Notes under the pieces: model-generated
Told to the model about the DNA's origin: nothing
What the model saw: the letters and a program-made list of their open reading frames with translations, nothing else
Database searches by the model: none
Made by a program: the position numbers and the translations under genes
Shown: positions 18,201 through 26,115 of the stretch, piece by piece
Numbering within the stretch: the first letter of the stretch is position 1
How the letters are laid out: each line of letters starts with the position of its first letter
NCBI GenBank assembly: GCA_003152695.1
Contig: PMAT01000090.1
Location: forward strand, 75,885 to 139,884
Length of the DNA stretch: 64,000 nt
Direction: 5' to 3'
Source: Acidobacteriaceae bacterium
GTDB taxonomy: Bacteria; Acidobacteriota; Terriglobia; Terriglobales; Acidobacteriaceae

Positions 18201-19887
18201 TCACGGTCGCCGTGCCGCCCTTGGTGTAAACGTAGGAATCCGGCTCGGCGATCAAGAAAAAGCTGCCGTACGTCGCGAGTGCAAAACCGTGTCCCGCGAT
18301 CTCGCGGTTGCCCGCGTCGGTCACCCGCGCCTCGATGCGATAGGTCAGGTCTTGCTTCTTGCTGTCAACCTTCGTCGGAATCGTAATCTGCAGCTTGCCG
18401 TCGGCGTCGAGCGCCCCGCTGTTCTCGCTCTCCTGTTCTCCGCCGTACGTGTCAGCGCCCTCTGGATTGTCAGCGTCGGAATTGTCGCCCTCCTGATCCG
18501 CGCTGGCTTCCTCGTCGCCTTCGTCGCGCCCCATCGGCCAGTACGTCGAGGTGTGCACCACCCACTTCACCTTGGCATTCGCGACGGGCTCGCCAAAGTA
18601 ATAGCGCGCGTCAATCGTCGCCTTGATCGGTTGGCCTTGCAGCACGCGCGGTGGCTGCGCCGTCACCTTCACCTGGTACTCGGGTTTCTTGTAGTCCTCC
18701 ACCGAAAAGCTGGTGCCCTCGATGTAGCGCTCGCCCATCTGCATCGAGAGGTAATAGAACCCGAGATTAGCCTCGGCGGGGACCACGTAATTCCATTCCG
18801 CCGTGCCCATGTCGGAGAGCTTCACGGTCTGCGTCCAGATGGTTTTGTAGTCGCGAGGATCGCGCAGTTCCAATTGCAATTCGCGATTTTGCGGAATGAT
18901 GTAACCGCTCACCGTCTGGGCGCGAATGATGGATTTGAAATGCACCGTGTCGCCGGGCCGATACACCGGCCGATCGGTGTAGGTGTAGCCGCGCAAACTG
19001 CTGTCAGGATCGTTACCTAGGTTCCATGCGCCGGGTGTGTTGATCGCGAACTGGTCTGCGCTCGTCGCCACGACCGCAACGTTCTCGGGCTTGGCCTCGG
19101 TTAGGTCGGTATCCAGCAATCCCTGCTGGTCGGTGGTTTTGGCCGCAACTTCTTTCTGGTCGACCCACACGCGCACCATGCTCCCGGCGATGGGATCGCC
19201 GCTGCGGCGATTGACCACGAAACTCATCAGCCGGCCCGGCGCCGCTTTGGTGATGACCGCGATCTCGGTGACGACGATGATGGTGTAGGCGCGGAGCGTG
19301 CCATTGGTCGCCTCGACCAGGTACACACCCTTGTCGCTGACCGGGACCGCGACGGTCGTGCTCTCCCAGCGCTCGTGCGAGGGCACCGTCCACTTCCAAA
19401 CCGAAACCACTTGCTGTTGGTTCAGCACCGGCACTTGTGCGTAGCTTTCAACCTTGGCTCCCGATTTTTTCTCGCCGCCGCCCATCTGCCACAGCCGAAT
19501 CTTCTGGCGCGACTCGGGCGAAAACTGTGCGCGAATGAAGTCGCGGACCCACGCCCACAAGCGGTGCTTCCAGGCGTGAAACTTTTCCAGCCAGGGGCGC
19601 GCCTGCTTCGGCAGGTTGGGCGCGCGACCGCCGAAGTTATGCAACTCCTGCATCTGGCTGAAGAACTTCACCGGATCGTTCACCCGATAGACCCGGAACT
19701 CCAGCGCGGTCACGTTGTGGGAATAGACCGAGACCTCCGGCTTTTCACCGGGCAGGTAGGTGCGTTGGCTGGTGAGGGAAAACGACTGCTCGGCGCTGGC
19801 ACCGACATCGACATCTTCCTGGGCGAATAGCGGCAGCACCAGCGCGTGGCACAGAAGGACTGCAACGAAAGCGGATTTCAGGCGCAT
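15214..19887 (-). CDS. Bacterial alpha-2-macroglobulin family protein
   Basis: A 1557-aa exported protein with a signal peptide (AFVAVLLCHALVLPLFA). It contains repeated MG-type beta domains, a strongly acidic insert around residues 450-495, the A2M region with TSWRATTRGV, and the thioester motif GCTEQ (Cys about 1080), followed by an all-helical thioester domain and a receptor-like C-terminal beta domain. In bacteria such proteins trap proteases in the periplasm; CxEQ predicts a working covalent thioester. The size and layout resemble E. coli YfaS and YfhM. It is translationally coupled to a DUF1175 gene upstream, as yfaT is next to yfaS in E. coli. Confidence 0.93.
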   Translation of the reverse strand: MRLKSAFVAVLLCHALVLPLFAQEDVDVGASAEQSFSLTSQRTYLPGEKPEVSVYSHNVTALEFRVYRVNDPVKFFSQMQELHNFGGRAPNLPKQARPWLEKFHAWKHRLWAWVRDFIRAQFSPESRQKIRLWQMGGGEKKSGAKVESYAQVPVLNQQQVVSVWKWTVPSHERWESTTVAVPVSDKGVYLVEATNGTLRAYTIIVVTEIAVITKAAPGRLMSFVVNRRSGDPIAGSMVRVWVDQKEVAAKTTDQQGLLDTDLTEAKPENVAVVATSADQFAINTPGAWNLGNDPDSSLRGYTYTDRPVYRPGDTVHFKSIIRAQTVSGYIIPQNRELQLELRDPRDYKTIWTQTVKLSDMGTAEWNYVVPAEANLGFYYLSMQMGERYIEGTSFSVEDYKKPEYQVKVTAQPPRVLQGQPIKATIDARYYFGEPVANAKVKWVVHTSTYWPMGRDEGDEEASADQEGDNSDADNPEGADTYGGEQESENSGALDADGKLQITIPTKVDSKKQDLTYRIEARVTDAGNREIAGHGFALATYGSFFLIAEPDSYVYTKGGTATVTITAQDYEKKPVPTMFHVELNRWDWRKGAGQSVTTTQGQTDASGKAQIKLTIPDAGEFRVRVTATTPENRIVETDAFLWAPGESPWWSGPAQERVQIVPDKKSYQPGDTAHVLIVTGKEPASVLVTVEGNGLYSGQVIKSSGGSIAVDVPIKPEYAPNFYVAAVFIRGNKLYQGSKSLTVPPIQQELNVQLLPSKPQYQPGEAASYTIKATDSSGKPVAAEFSLGVVDEAIYAIKLETVGSIVNAFYGRVYSRVNTETSLTYYFSGQAGKRAMQLATVRSSKAMAQLKPERLVQPKVRKAFPDTAYWMADVRTGSNGQATVHFDYPDAITSWRATTRGVTQDTKVGSAVVNTIVRKNLMVRLVVPRFFRRGDEITISTIVQNYLPTGKVARVSMELAGLQVLDGGQRDVSVPSRGLIKVDYRVRVLDVDSARVLGKALTDVESDAMELTLPVVPFGVKLAVAKSGSVAVPGKSDTLQPLTFPAGAEAGTRKLTIGVTPSIAGTVFAALDFLTSYPYGCTEQTMSNFLPDVLVANSLKKLGVKSNIDPQKLNKQVQAGLDRLYNYQHPDGGWGWWQTDDSQEFMTAYVLAGLSQAKAAGFEVKQDAIDRGRGWLRPQFDRSEKVKTDLRAYMAYALVLSGTQETAVLDSVWNQRSTLTAYGQALLGLAMLERDDSRANELSKQVEAEAKQDDSQAWWPSDNNYLLDFYGDTAPETTAYALKLLGHTDESSPLLSKAAIYLVNHRDQGYYWESTEQTAMVIYGLTDYLERTKELQPNYSVEVQVNGKTVATKKFTAADALAPATTVVLNESQLAPGANQIRIAKSGDGRLYWSARGEYYSNEAKVVNTGSFKLSVAREYYRLSPQQKDGRVVYHLDKLAGAVQVGDTLAVRISVGGNNWRYLMIEDPIPSGTESIARDDLYELDQRPDWWGRWFSNRELRDDRTTFFNMYFPQGQHEYIYLLKVVDPGVFRVSPTSVEPMYQPEYLSTSDALTVTVK

Positions 19888-20984
19888 CAGTCCGCTCCCC
19901 GCAAGATGTTCCAGCGATAGACGCCCAGAAAGCCGGGGTTGGCGGCCATCGGCCGCCAGCGCGCGTCGGGATAGTTTAGGAGTTGCGCAACTGACAGACG
20001 ACGGATTTCCCCTGGCGAACTCCCACTCGGGCCGGTGTGATAGACGACGTACGGTTCGTTGCCCAGCTCGATCTGGCGCTGCCCGAGGAAGATCATGGCG
20101 TGGAAGGGCATCCTGTGACCATCCTGGCGGAAGAACAGCAGGTCGCCGGGCCGAGCCCGCGATAACTCACGGCCGACGAAGTGCGTGTTGTGCCGCCAAA
20201 GCGTTTCCACATCCGCGAATTGCGCGAAGGCGCCGTTGCCGAGATCATTGGCCTGAAGGCTCCCGCCACGCACCCGAAACAGTGCCGCCGCCAGCGGCGT
20301 GTAGGGATATTGATATTGCTGGACGTCGCTGGCCGAAGCTGGGACCGGCAGCGCCATCTCGCGCGCCCACGCGGCGTCGTGCGGGCGCAAGGCTTCACGG
20401 TAGGCAAAGCGCAGGAGCGCCGCGCAATCGTCAATTTCGGAAGGAAGCGTTGGTCCGCGGAAATACTGCGCCTCCGCCAGCAAGGTAAACCACCGACGGA
20501 AAGCCAGGCGGTCGGCTGGATCGTGCAAGCGCAGGAAGTCGGGAGTGCCGTCGCCGATCATGTCGGTGCCGTCGAGCGTCGTGCTTAACGCGATCTCCTG
20601 CGCCGCGAAGCCGCGGCCCGTGACTCGTATCTTGGTCTCGCCCGGCAAGACGCCGGCACGCAGCGACGCGGTCGCCACGTCGCCCTCGCCGTCAATCGTC
20701 ACATATTCCACCGCCGCGCGGTGCGGATCTTCCACCGTGACCTGCACGTCGCGCAGGGGACGGCCATCGGATGGCGTGATCTTAAGCTTTGTGGAAGTGA
20801 ATCCGTCGGCGGGGACCGCAGTTGGGGAGAGTTGCAATATCAAGGATGCGGGCGCCATCGCGCGTCGAACGGTGAAGGCACACACCACCACGCCTATCGC
20901 GACCGCCGCCAACACTGCCACCCAGCGAGGCACGCCGCGCATCTCGGCCATCTCCTTTTTGGGTACGGGCGGATTATAAATCAA
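19887..20984 (-). CDS. DUF1175 (YfaT-like) protein with N-terminal Ig-like domain
   Basis: A 365-aa protein with an N-terminal membrane helix (WVAVLAAVAIGVVVCAF), a beta domain at about 45-140 resembling a bacterial Ig-like or MG domain, and a C-terminal DUF1175 domain. The latter has DCAALLRFAY, then ARPGDLLFF and HAMIFLG, a Cys...His arrangement like NlpC/P60 peptidases. It probably cuts or binds peptidoglycan peptides in the periplasm. Its TGA shares one base with the ATG of the alpha-2-macroglobulin gene (TGATG), so the pair is coupled. Confidence 0.85.
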   Translation of the reverse strand: MIYNPPVPKKEMAEMRGVPRWVAVLAAVAIGVVVCAFTVRRAMAPASLILQLSPTAVPADGFTSTKLKITPSDGRPLRDVQVTVEDPHRAAVEYVTIDGEGDVATASLRAGVLPGETKIRVTGRGFAAQEIALSTTLDGTDMIGDGTPDFLRLHDPADRLAFRRWFTLLAEAQYFRGPTLPSEIDDCAALLRFAYREALRPHDAAWAREMALPVPASASDVQQYQYPYTPLAAALFRVRGGSLQANDLGNGAFAQFADVETLWRHNTHFVGRELSRARPGDLLFFRQDGHRMPFHAMIFLGQRQIELGNEPYVVYHTGPSGSSPGEIRRLSVAQLLNYPDARWRPMAANPGFLGVYRWNILRGAD

Positions 20985-21028
20985 CAGCGAGAATGTCGAT
21001 GTGACATTTAAAAGCCGATTGCTAGTTG

Positions 21029-22303
21029 CTATTTCGCCAACCCGCGCAACTCCCCCAGCAGACGCTCCACTTCTTTCGCCGTGTTGTAGTGCGCCAAGCC
21101 GATGCGCAACATGCCGCCCGAGCTCTGCACGCCCAGCCGCTCGGCCAGATCGATGGCGTAGTAGTTTCCGTCCCAGGTAAAAATGCCGCGCTCGCCGAGG
21201 TGGGACGCCAGTTCGCGCGGCGTGTAACCCTCCATGCGAATGGCCACCGTTGGGGTGCGCTGGTCGAACTTCGCTGCATCCTTGATACCGTAGAATGTGA
21301 GTCCCGGAATCGCCAGCAATCCGTTGATTAATTGCCCGGCCAGTTGGCGCTCGTGCTGCTGGAAAACCTCATACGCCGCGAGGATGGCCTCGCGCCGCGT
21401 CTTTACTTCAGGACCGTGATGCCGGCCAACATCGGCGATGTATTCAATAGCGGCGATCAGCCCGGCCAGGCATTCATGGTTCTGGGTGCCTGTTTCCCAG
21501 CGATCAGGCAGGTTCTCGGTGCAGGCACGAAGTTTGTAGGGACGCAGCCGCCGCAGTTGCTCGCGTTTGCCGAAAAGAATGCCGAGGTGCGGGCCGAAGA
21601 ACTTGTAGCTGGAGCACGCCAGGAAGTCGCAATCAACGGCACGGACGTCAATCGGCCCATGCGGCGCGTAGTGTACCGCATCGAGGAAGGCCATGGAGCC
21701 CGCGGCATGGGCCAGTCGCACGATCTCGTGAACATCGTTGATGGTGCCCACGGCGTTGGCGGCCCATCCGATGGCTACCAGGCGAGTATTGCGGCGAATT
21801 TTCGCCGAGAGGTCAAACATGTCCAGGGTGCAATCGCCCGGCGTGACGTCGGCCGTGCGCACCTTCACTCCGCGCTCCTCCAGGCACACCCAGGGCGAGA
21901 CATTCGCGTCGTGATCCAGGCAGCTCACCAGCAGCTCGTCTCCGCTCTTCAACTCGCGGCCAATGGCGCGGCTCAACGCGAACGTCAGCGTGGTCATGTT
22001 GGCGCCAAAGACCACCTCGTCGCTTGCGCAGTTGAAGAAGTCGGCCATTGCCGCGCGCGCATCGGCGATCATCTGATCGGTGCGCTGGCTGGTGGCGAAG
22101 GCGCCACCGCTGTTCGCGTTGCTGGTGGACAGGTAACCGGCAATCGCGTCAATCACGCGTTGCGGCACCTGGGTGCCGCCCGGCGAATCGAAGAACACGG
22201 CAGGCTGACCGTTTACTAGCTGGTGCAGTGAAGGGAACTGTTGACGCACCCACTCCACATCCAGCTTGCGCGCCAGTGCGATAGCTTTTGCGCTCGAAGA
22301 CAT
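21029..22303 (-). CDS. Cysteine desulfurase-like class V aminotransferase
   Basis: A 424-aa PLP enzyme of the SufS/NifS-like fold. The PLP lysine is in SSYKFFGPH (about 234); upstream are the cofactor-contacting SPGGTQ, the TTLTFALSRA helix and DAVHYAPHG with the ring-binding Asp. It fits the group annotated as cysteine desulfurase-like protein (TIGR01976), in which substrate is not settled; no partner scaffold gene lies nearby. A SufS-like catalytic Cys loop cannot be placed with confidence. Confidence 0.85.
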   Translation of the reverse strand: MSSSAKAIALARKLDVEWVRQQFPSLHQLVNGQPAVFFDSPGGTQVPQRVIDAIAGYLSTSNANSGGAFATSQRTDQMIADARAAMADFFNCASDEVVFGANMTTLTFALSRAIGRELKSGDELLVSCLDHDANVSPWVCLEERGVKVRTADVTPGDCTLDMFDLSAKIRRNTRLVAIGWAANAVGTINDVHEIVRLAHAAGSMAFLDAVHYAPHGPIDVRAVDCDFLACSSYKFFGPHLGILFGKREQLRRLRPYKLRACTENLPDRWETGTQNHECLAGLIAAIEYIADVGRHHGPEVKTRREAILAAYEVFQQHERQLAGQLINGLLAIPGLTFYGIKDAAKFDQRTPTVAIRMEGYTPRELASHLGERGIFTWDGNYYAIDLAERLGVQSSGGMLRIGLAHYNTAKEVERLLGELRGLAK

Positions 22304-22750
22304 ATTCAGGAACTCCTGATTGCGGTTAGGAAGTCTGCCAGCAAACCGTACGCTGTGGCCTCCAGCCCGGGGCGTTGCAGAGTTTGTAGGTCCGGATACA
22401 GGTGTTCTCCAGGCTGAGGTGGCTGTACCCGTTATTGTAAATGCCCGTGGCGGTCCCGGAGGCGCTAATCAGGGGACAGGCGGCTACAAATTCCCCGCGA
22501 ATTTCCGAGCCGGTTGCGCGCCGCCTGCATCCATTCTTCCTGGACAGGCGCCCGCTGCCCAGGCCGAGGGAAACCCTGGCTCGAGGTGGTCGAACGTCAG
22601 TTATAATTCCGAGTTAGGCTGATTCCCTGATGCTCACCTTGGTCGAGCGCCGTAGCGTTGGTTTTCGGAGAGAGCGTCTTCGGTATTCTGCACGTCCGGT
22701 CCAACAGCGTAACAAGGTGTGCCACTCCGATTCTTTGAAGGAGCGCCAGT
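22304..22750. other. Divergent intergenic region upstream of ilvE
   Basis: About 450 bases without a convincing gene. It must contain the promoters of both divergent neighbours. A 100-residue plus-strand frame at 22320-22622 has no ribosome site and an odd composition. Apart from a TATAAT at 22602-22607 I see no clear operator or leader peptide rich in branched-chain codons. Confidence 0.5.
22602..22607 (+). promoter_or_regulatory. Candidate -10 box for ilvE
   Basis: Perfect TATAAT, 144 bases before the ilvE start, in a GC-rich context where chance matches are rare. The -35 region at 16-18 bases distance matches poorly. It would leave a leader of about 135 bases. Confidence 0.35.
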
Positions 22751-23695
22751 ATGGCTATCAAAGCAAGTGACTACGTGTGGCATAATGGGCAACTGGTCCC
22801 CTGGGATGACGCCAAGATCCACGTGATGGCCCATGTGATCAACTACGGCTCATCGGTGTTTGAAGGAATTCGCTGCTATCAGAATGGCAAGGGCCCCGCC
22901 ATCTTCCGCCTGCGGGACCACATGTTGCGCCTGCTCCAGTCCTGCAAAATCTACCGTATTGAATTGGACTACACCCTTGACGATCTGTGCCAGGCAGCGG
23001 TGGATCTCGTCGCCGCCAACAAAGTGTCGCCGTGCTATGTCCGGCCGATCGTGCTGCGCGGATACGGCCAGGTCGGCGTCAACCCGTTCAACTCGCCTAC
23101 CGAGGTTTACGTCGCCAATTACGAGTGGGGCAAGTATCTCGGCAGCGCTGACAGCGACGACGGTGTCGACGTTTGCGTTTCCTCGTGGACGAGGCTCGCG
23201 CCCAACACTATGCCGACCATGGCCAAAGCCGGCGCCAATTACATGAATTCGCAACTCATCAAGATGGAAGCCATCGTAAACGGCTACAGCGAGGGCATTG
23301 CACTCGACGTCAACGGTTATGTCAGCGAGGGCTCGGGCGAGAACATCTTCGTGGTGCACAAAGACCGTCTCTACACGCCGCCGTTGGGCAACAGCGTTCT
23401 ACCGGGCATTACCCGCAATTCGGTGCTGCACATCGCGCAGGAGCTGGGAATTCCGGTGATCGAGCAGATCATTCCCCGCGAGATGCTCTACATCGCAGAC
23501 GAACTGTTCTTCAGCGGGACCGCCGCTGAGATCACGCCCATCCGCTCGGTAGACAAGATCACTGTGGGGAAAGGCGTTGCCGGTCCCGTCACCAAGACGG
23601 TTCGCAAGGAATTTTATGCCATCGTAAACGGGACCACGGAAGACCGCTTTGGCTGGATGACGCCGGTCCCGGTGAAGCAGCCGGTCGGCGTGTAG
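22751..23695 (+). CDS. ilvE: Branched-chain amino acid aminotransferase (class IV)
   Basis: A 314-aa fold-type IV PLP aminotransferase that catalyses the last step of valine, leucine and isoleucine synthesis. It shows the N-terminal HVINYGSSVFEGIRCY, the PLP lysine in NSQLIKME (about 171), and the EGSGENIFVV and GITRNSVL blocks typical of IlvE. A GAAGGAG ribosome site precedes the ATG by about eight bases. It is followed by a strong hairpin terminator, so it is probably a single-gene transcript. Confidence 0.95.
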   Translation: MAIKASDYVWHNGQLVPWDDAKIHVMAHVINYGSSVFEGIRCYQNGKGPAIFRLRDHMLRLLQSCKIYRIELDYTLDDLCQAAVDLVAANKVSPCYVRPIVLRGYGQVGVNPFNSPTEVYVANYEWGKYLGSADSDDGVDVCVSSWTRLAPNTMPTMAKAGANYMNSQLIKMEAIVNGYSEGIALDVNGYVSEGSGENIFVVHKDRLYTPPLGNSVLPGITRNSVLHIAQELGIPVIEQIIPREMLYIADELFFSGTAAEITPIRSVDKITVGKGVAGPVTKTVRKEFYAIVNGTTEDRFGWMTPVPVKQPVGV

Positions 23696-23715
23696 CAACC
23701 ACAATGTACGCACGC

Positions 23716-23745
23716 AAGAAGGGCGCAATGGATGCGCCCTTCTTT
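23716..23745 (+). terminator. Rho-independent terminator after ilvE
   Basis: A 12-bp perfect stem AAGAAGGGCGCA / TGCGCCCTTCTT with a 5-base loop, followed by TATT. It lies 21 bases after the ilvE stop. The symmetric A/T flanks could let it work in both directions, also ending transcripts from the right. Confidence 0.85.
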
Positions 23746-23782
23746 ATTGCCGGTGGTAGCAAGACGTGAATGTGTATTAGTT

Positions 23783-23968
23783 GGTGGGAGCCCCCGCATT
23801 TTATGCGGGGGAAGGAGCGCTTCAGCGCTCCGGGAAAGAGCTCAACTTCAGTCATGGCGCTTTAGCGCTGGGACCGAAGAAAGCCAGGGCTAAAGCCCGT
23901 TTCAAGATTGACTACTTTTCCGCTGGACTGAAGTCCAACTCCCCCTGCTGAAGCAGGGGGCTCCCACC
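23783..23968. repeat. 186-bp palindrome-rich element with 13-bp terminal inverted repeats
   Basis: The ends are perfect inverted repeats GGTGGGAGCCCCC / GGGGGCTCCCACC. Inside are six consecutive hairpins at 23791-23811, 23814-23831, 23857-23868, 23887-23898, 23925-23936 and 23941-23960, with stems of 5-9 bp and loops of 2-3 bases. Several hairpin tops share the form GCTTCAGC, GCTTTAGC or its complement. It encodes nothing. It resembles a REP/BIME-type or MITE-like dispersed element sitting between convergent ilvE and cytochrome c genes. Confidence 0.85.
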
Positions 23969-23977
23969 AGAAGCTCA

Positions 23978-24448
23978 TTATTTCTGCTGGATTGACTCCA
24001 GGTAGGTCGTCAGGTTGTGGATCCGCATCTGCGCTTGCGCCGTGTCATGCCGGCCCAGCGCAAGAAATACGGGACCCCAGACTGGCATTTCCTTGTTGCC
24101 ATGCGCGGCGGTGAGGTTGTCGCCTTTGATGACCTCCGCGATATGCGAATCCGGAAATTTTCCGCCATTCTTCACCGCGAGTAGGGTCAAATCGGTTGCC
24201 CGCGTCTTCAATGCCGGAGCCGCGGGTCCGTTTCCCATGTCGTCTTTGCCATGACACGACGCACAGTAGGCGATATACATGTCTTTGCCAGAGCTAGGAT
24301 TGGTGTAGGGCGCGGGTAACTTTTTGATCTGGGACGGGCCCGACTGCGAAGTCGCGGGCGAGGTCGCGATTGGACTAGTTTGCGCCGCGAGCGACACCGA
24401 AATTGCCAGCACCAGGATCGTTCCCAGGCACGCTATACGTGAGCGCAT
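23978..24448 (-). CDS. Exported mono-heme cytochrome c (class I)
   Basis: A 156-aa protein with a signal peptide (ACLGTILVLAISVSLAAQ), a Ser/Pro-rich linker, and a single heme-binding CASCH motif in YIAYCASCHGKDD. A Met in EMPVWGPVF is the likely distal ligand. It should carry electrons in the periplasm. The stop codon is ten bases from the repeat element at its 3' end. No oxidase or reductase genes lie beside it, so its partner is unknown. Confidence 0.92.
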   Translation of the reverse strand: MRSRIACLGTILVLAISVSLAAQTSPIATSPATSQSGPSQIKKLPAPYTNPSSGKDMYIAYCASCHGKDDMGNGPAAPALKTRATDLTLLAVKNGGKFPDSHIAEVIKGDNLTAAHGNKEMPVWGPVFLALGRHDTAQAQMRIHNLTTYLESIQQK

Positions 24449-24609
24449 AAGAACCTGCCTTCCACTTCTATGATGGCTTACTACTATGCCCCATTATGTC
24501 TCGTGCGGTTGACCGGGGGCAGCGACCCGCATCACAGGTGCGGGTAACTCACGACATCTCGTTCCCAATTTGGAACCCGGCGACCGCAGGCTGGCCCGAT
24601 CGAATTTCT

Positions 24610-25296
24610 CTAGAACTCCATCGTCTTCAGTTCCGGGCTAACGATAAGCGGAGCCTCAGTCGCGCGCTGCACGTCGTCCGCCGTGAGACCGGGCGCGATC
24701 TCCTCCAGAACCAGACCGCTCTGCGTCACCCGCATATACGCCATCTCGGTGACGATGGTGTTGACCACACGTAGTCCGGTGATCGGCAATATGCACCGCT
24801 TCAAGATTTTTGGCGCGCCGCTCTTGGTGGTGTGCTCCATGGCCACGATCACGCGCCTGGCGCTGGCCACCAGGTCCATCGCTCCGCCCATGCCTTTCAC
24901 CATTTTGCCCGGAATCATCCAGTTGGCCAGATTGCCCTCTTCATCCACTTCCATGGCGCCGAGCACGCTCAGGTCAATGTGGCCGCCGCGGATCATGGCA
25001 AACGATTCGGCGCTGGAGAAGAAAGCCGTACCCGGAATTTCCGTCACCGTCTCTTTGCCCGCGTTGATCAGGTCGCCGTCTTCGTCGCCCGCCAGCGGAT
25101 ACGGCCCGACGCCCAGCATGCCATTCTCGCTTTGCAAAATAACTTCCATGCCGGGAGGCACGCAGTTGGCCACCAGGGTGGGCATTCCAATTCCGAGATT
25201 GACGTAGAAGCCATCGCGTAACTCGCGGGCCACCCGCTTCACGATGAGATCGCGCTTTTCGGTGTCTTTCTGCTTAACAGCTTTTTCGTCCGGCAT
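24610..25296 (-). CDS. scoB: 3-oxoacid CoA-transferase subunit B
   Basis: A 228-aa beta subunit of a family I CoA-transferase. It contains [12 protein letters not shown] and QSENGMLG, the SENG motif whose Glu forms the CoA thioester in catalysis. With subunit A just upstream it moves CoA from succinyl-CoA to acetoacetate or a related 3-oxoacid. The genes are 27 bases apart, A first. Substrate choice between acetoacetate and 3-oxoadipate cannot be read; absence of aromatic degradation genes here favours the former. Confidence 0.92.
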   Translation of the reverse strand: MPDEKAVKQKDTEKRDLIVKRVARELRDGFYVNLGIGMPTLVANCVPPGMEVILQSENGMLGVGPYPLAGDEDGDLINAGKETVTEIPGTAFFSSAESFAMIRGGHIDLSVLGAMEVDEEGNLANWMIPGKMVKGMGGAMDLVASARRVIVAMEHTTKSGAPKILKRCILPITGLRVVNTIVTEMAYMRVTQSGLVLEEIAPGLTADDVQRATEAPLIVSPELKTMEF

Positions 25297-25323
25297 AGAT
25301 TCTCCTGCCTCGCCTTTTGCAAA

Positions 25324-26025
25324 TCACGCCTTGCGCAACGTTCGCCGCTCGATGCGTTTTTCGTAGTCGGTCCCCTGGAAGATGCGCTGCACGTAAACGC
25401 TGGGTGTGTGCACCTGGTCCGGTTCAATTTCTCCGGGCTCGACCAGGTGCTCGACCTCGACGATCGTTACCTTGGCCGCGGTTGCCATCATGGGATTGAA
25501 GTTTTGCGCCGTCTTGCGGTACACCAGATTGCCCCAACGGTCGCCCTTCCAGGCTTTGATGAGCGCGAAGTCCGCTTTCAAGGCCAGCTCCAGCACATAC
25601 GGCCGGCCATCGAACTCGCGCGTGTCTTTGCCCTCGGCAACTACCGTCCCGAATCCCGTAGGGGTGTAGAAGGCGGGAATTCCCGCTCCGCCAGCGCGAA
25701 TGCGTTCGGCGAAGGTGCCCTGCGGAATGAGTTCCAGATCGATGCGGCCGGTCAGCACCATCTCTTCCAGCAGGCGGTTTTCGCCGACGTAGCTTCCCTT
25801 GTGCGACTTGATCTGGCCGGCCGCCAGCATGAACCCGAGTCCAAAGTCATCGATTCCCACGTTGTTGCTGATGGTGTGCAGGTCCTTCACGCCTTTTTTC
25901 ACCAGCGCACGGATCAGGTTCTCGGGGATGCCGCACAGCCCAAATCCCCCGATCATCAGCGTGTCGCCATCTTTAATGTCGTGAATGGCCTCGTCTGCGT
26001 TCGCCACTACTTTGTGCATTGCCAT
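25324..26025 (-). CDS. scoA: 3-oxoacid CoA-transferase subunit A
   Basis: A 233-aa alpha subunit. It has the CoA-transferase signature MIGGFGLCGIPENLI near residue 26 and KGSYVGEN and ELIPQGTFAERIRAGG further on, all typical of ScoA/AtoD. The ATG at 26025 is followed two codons later by another ATG, either of which may be used. It forms a two-gene operon with subunit B. Confidence 0.92.
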   Translation of the reverse strand: MAMHKVVANADEAIHDIKDGDTLMIGGFGLCGIPENLIRALVKKGVKDLHTISNNVGIDDFGLGFMLAAGQIKSHKGSYVGENRLLEEMVLTGRIDLELIPQGTFAERIRAGGAGIPAFYTPTGFGTVVAEGKDTREFDGRPYVLELALKADFALIKAWKGDRWGNLVYRKTAQNFNPMMATAAKVTIVEVEHLVEPGEIEPDQVHTPSVYVQRIFQGTDYEKRIERRTLRKA

Positions 26026-26115
26026 AATGGATTCTCAAGGACTGACGATTTTACGCGCCGCGCTCGTGACCTGCAATTCGGGCCCTGGGGGATCTGCTTG
26101 CATGTGCACTTACGC

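Noticed and set aside
18109..19020. A 303-residue plus-strand frame inside the alpha-2-macroglobulin gene
   Set aside because: Antisense shadow of a long real gene, rich in Arg/Val/His with no motif.
22320..22622. A 100-residue plus-strand frame before ilvE
   Set aside because: No ribosome site, Pro/Gly/Ala-rich with no fold-like pattern, and it lies in a divergent promoter region.
23783..23968. Insertion sequence
   Set aside because: The element has terminal inverted repeats but no transposase frame and no evident target duplication, so only a nonautonomous repeat is claimed.
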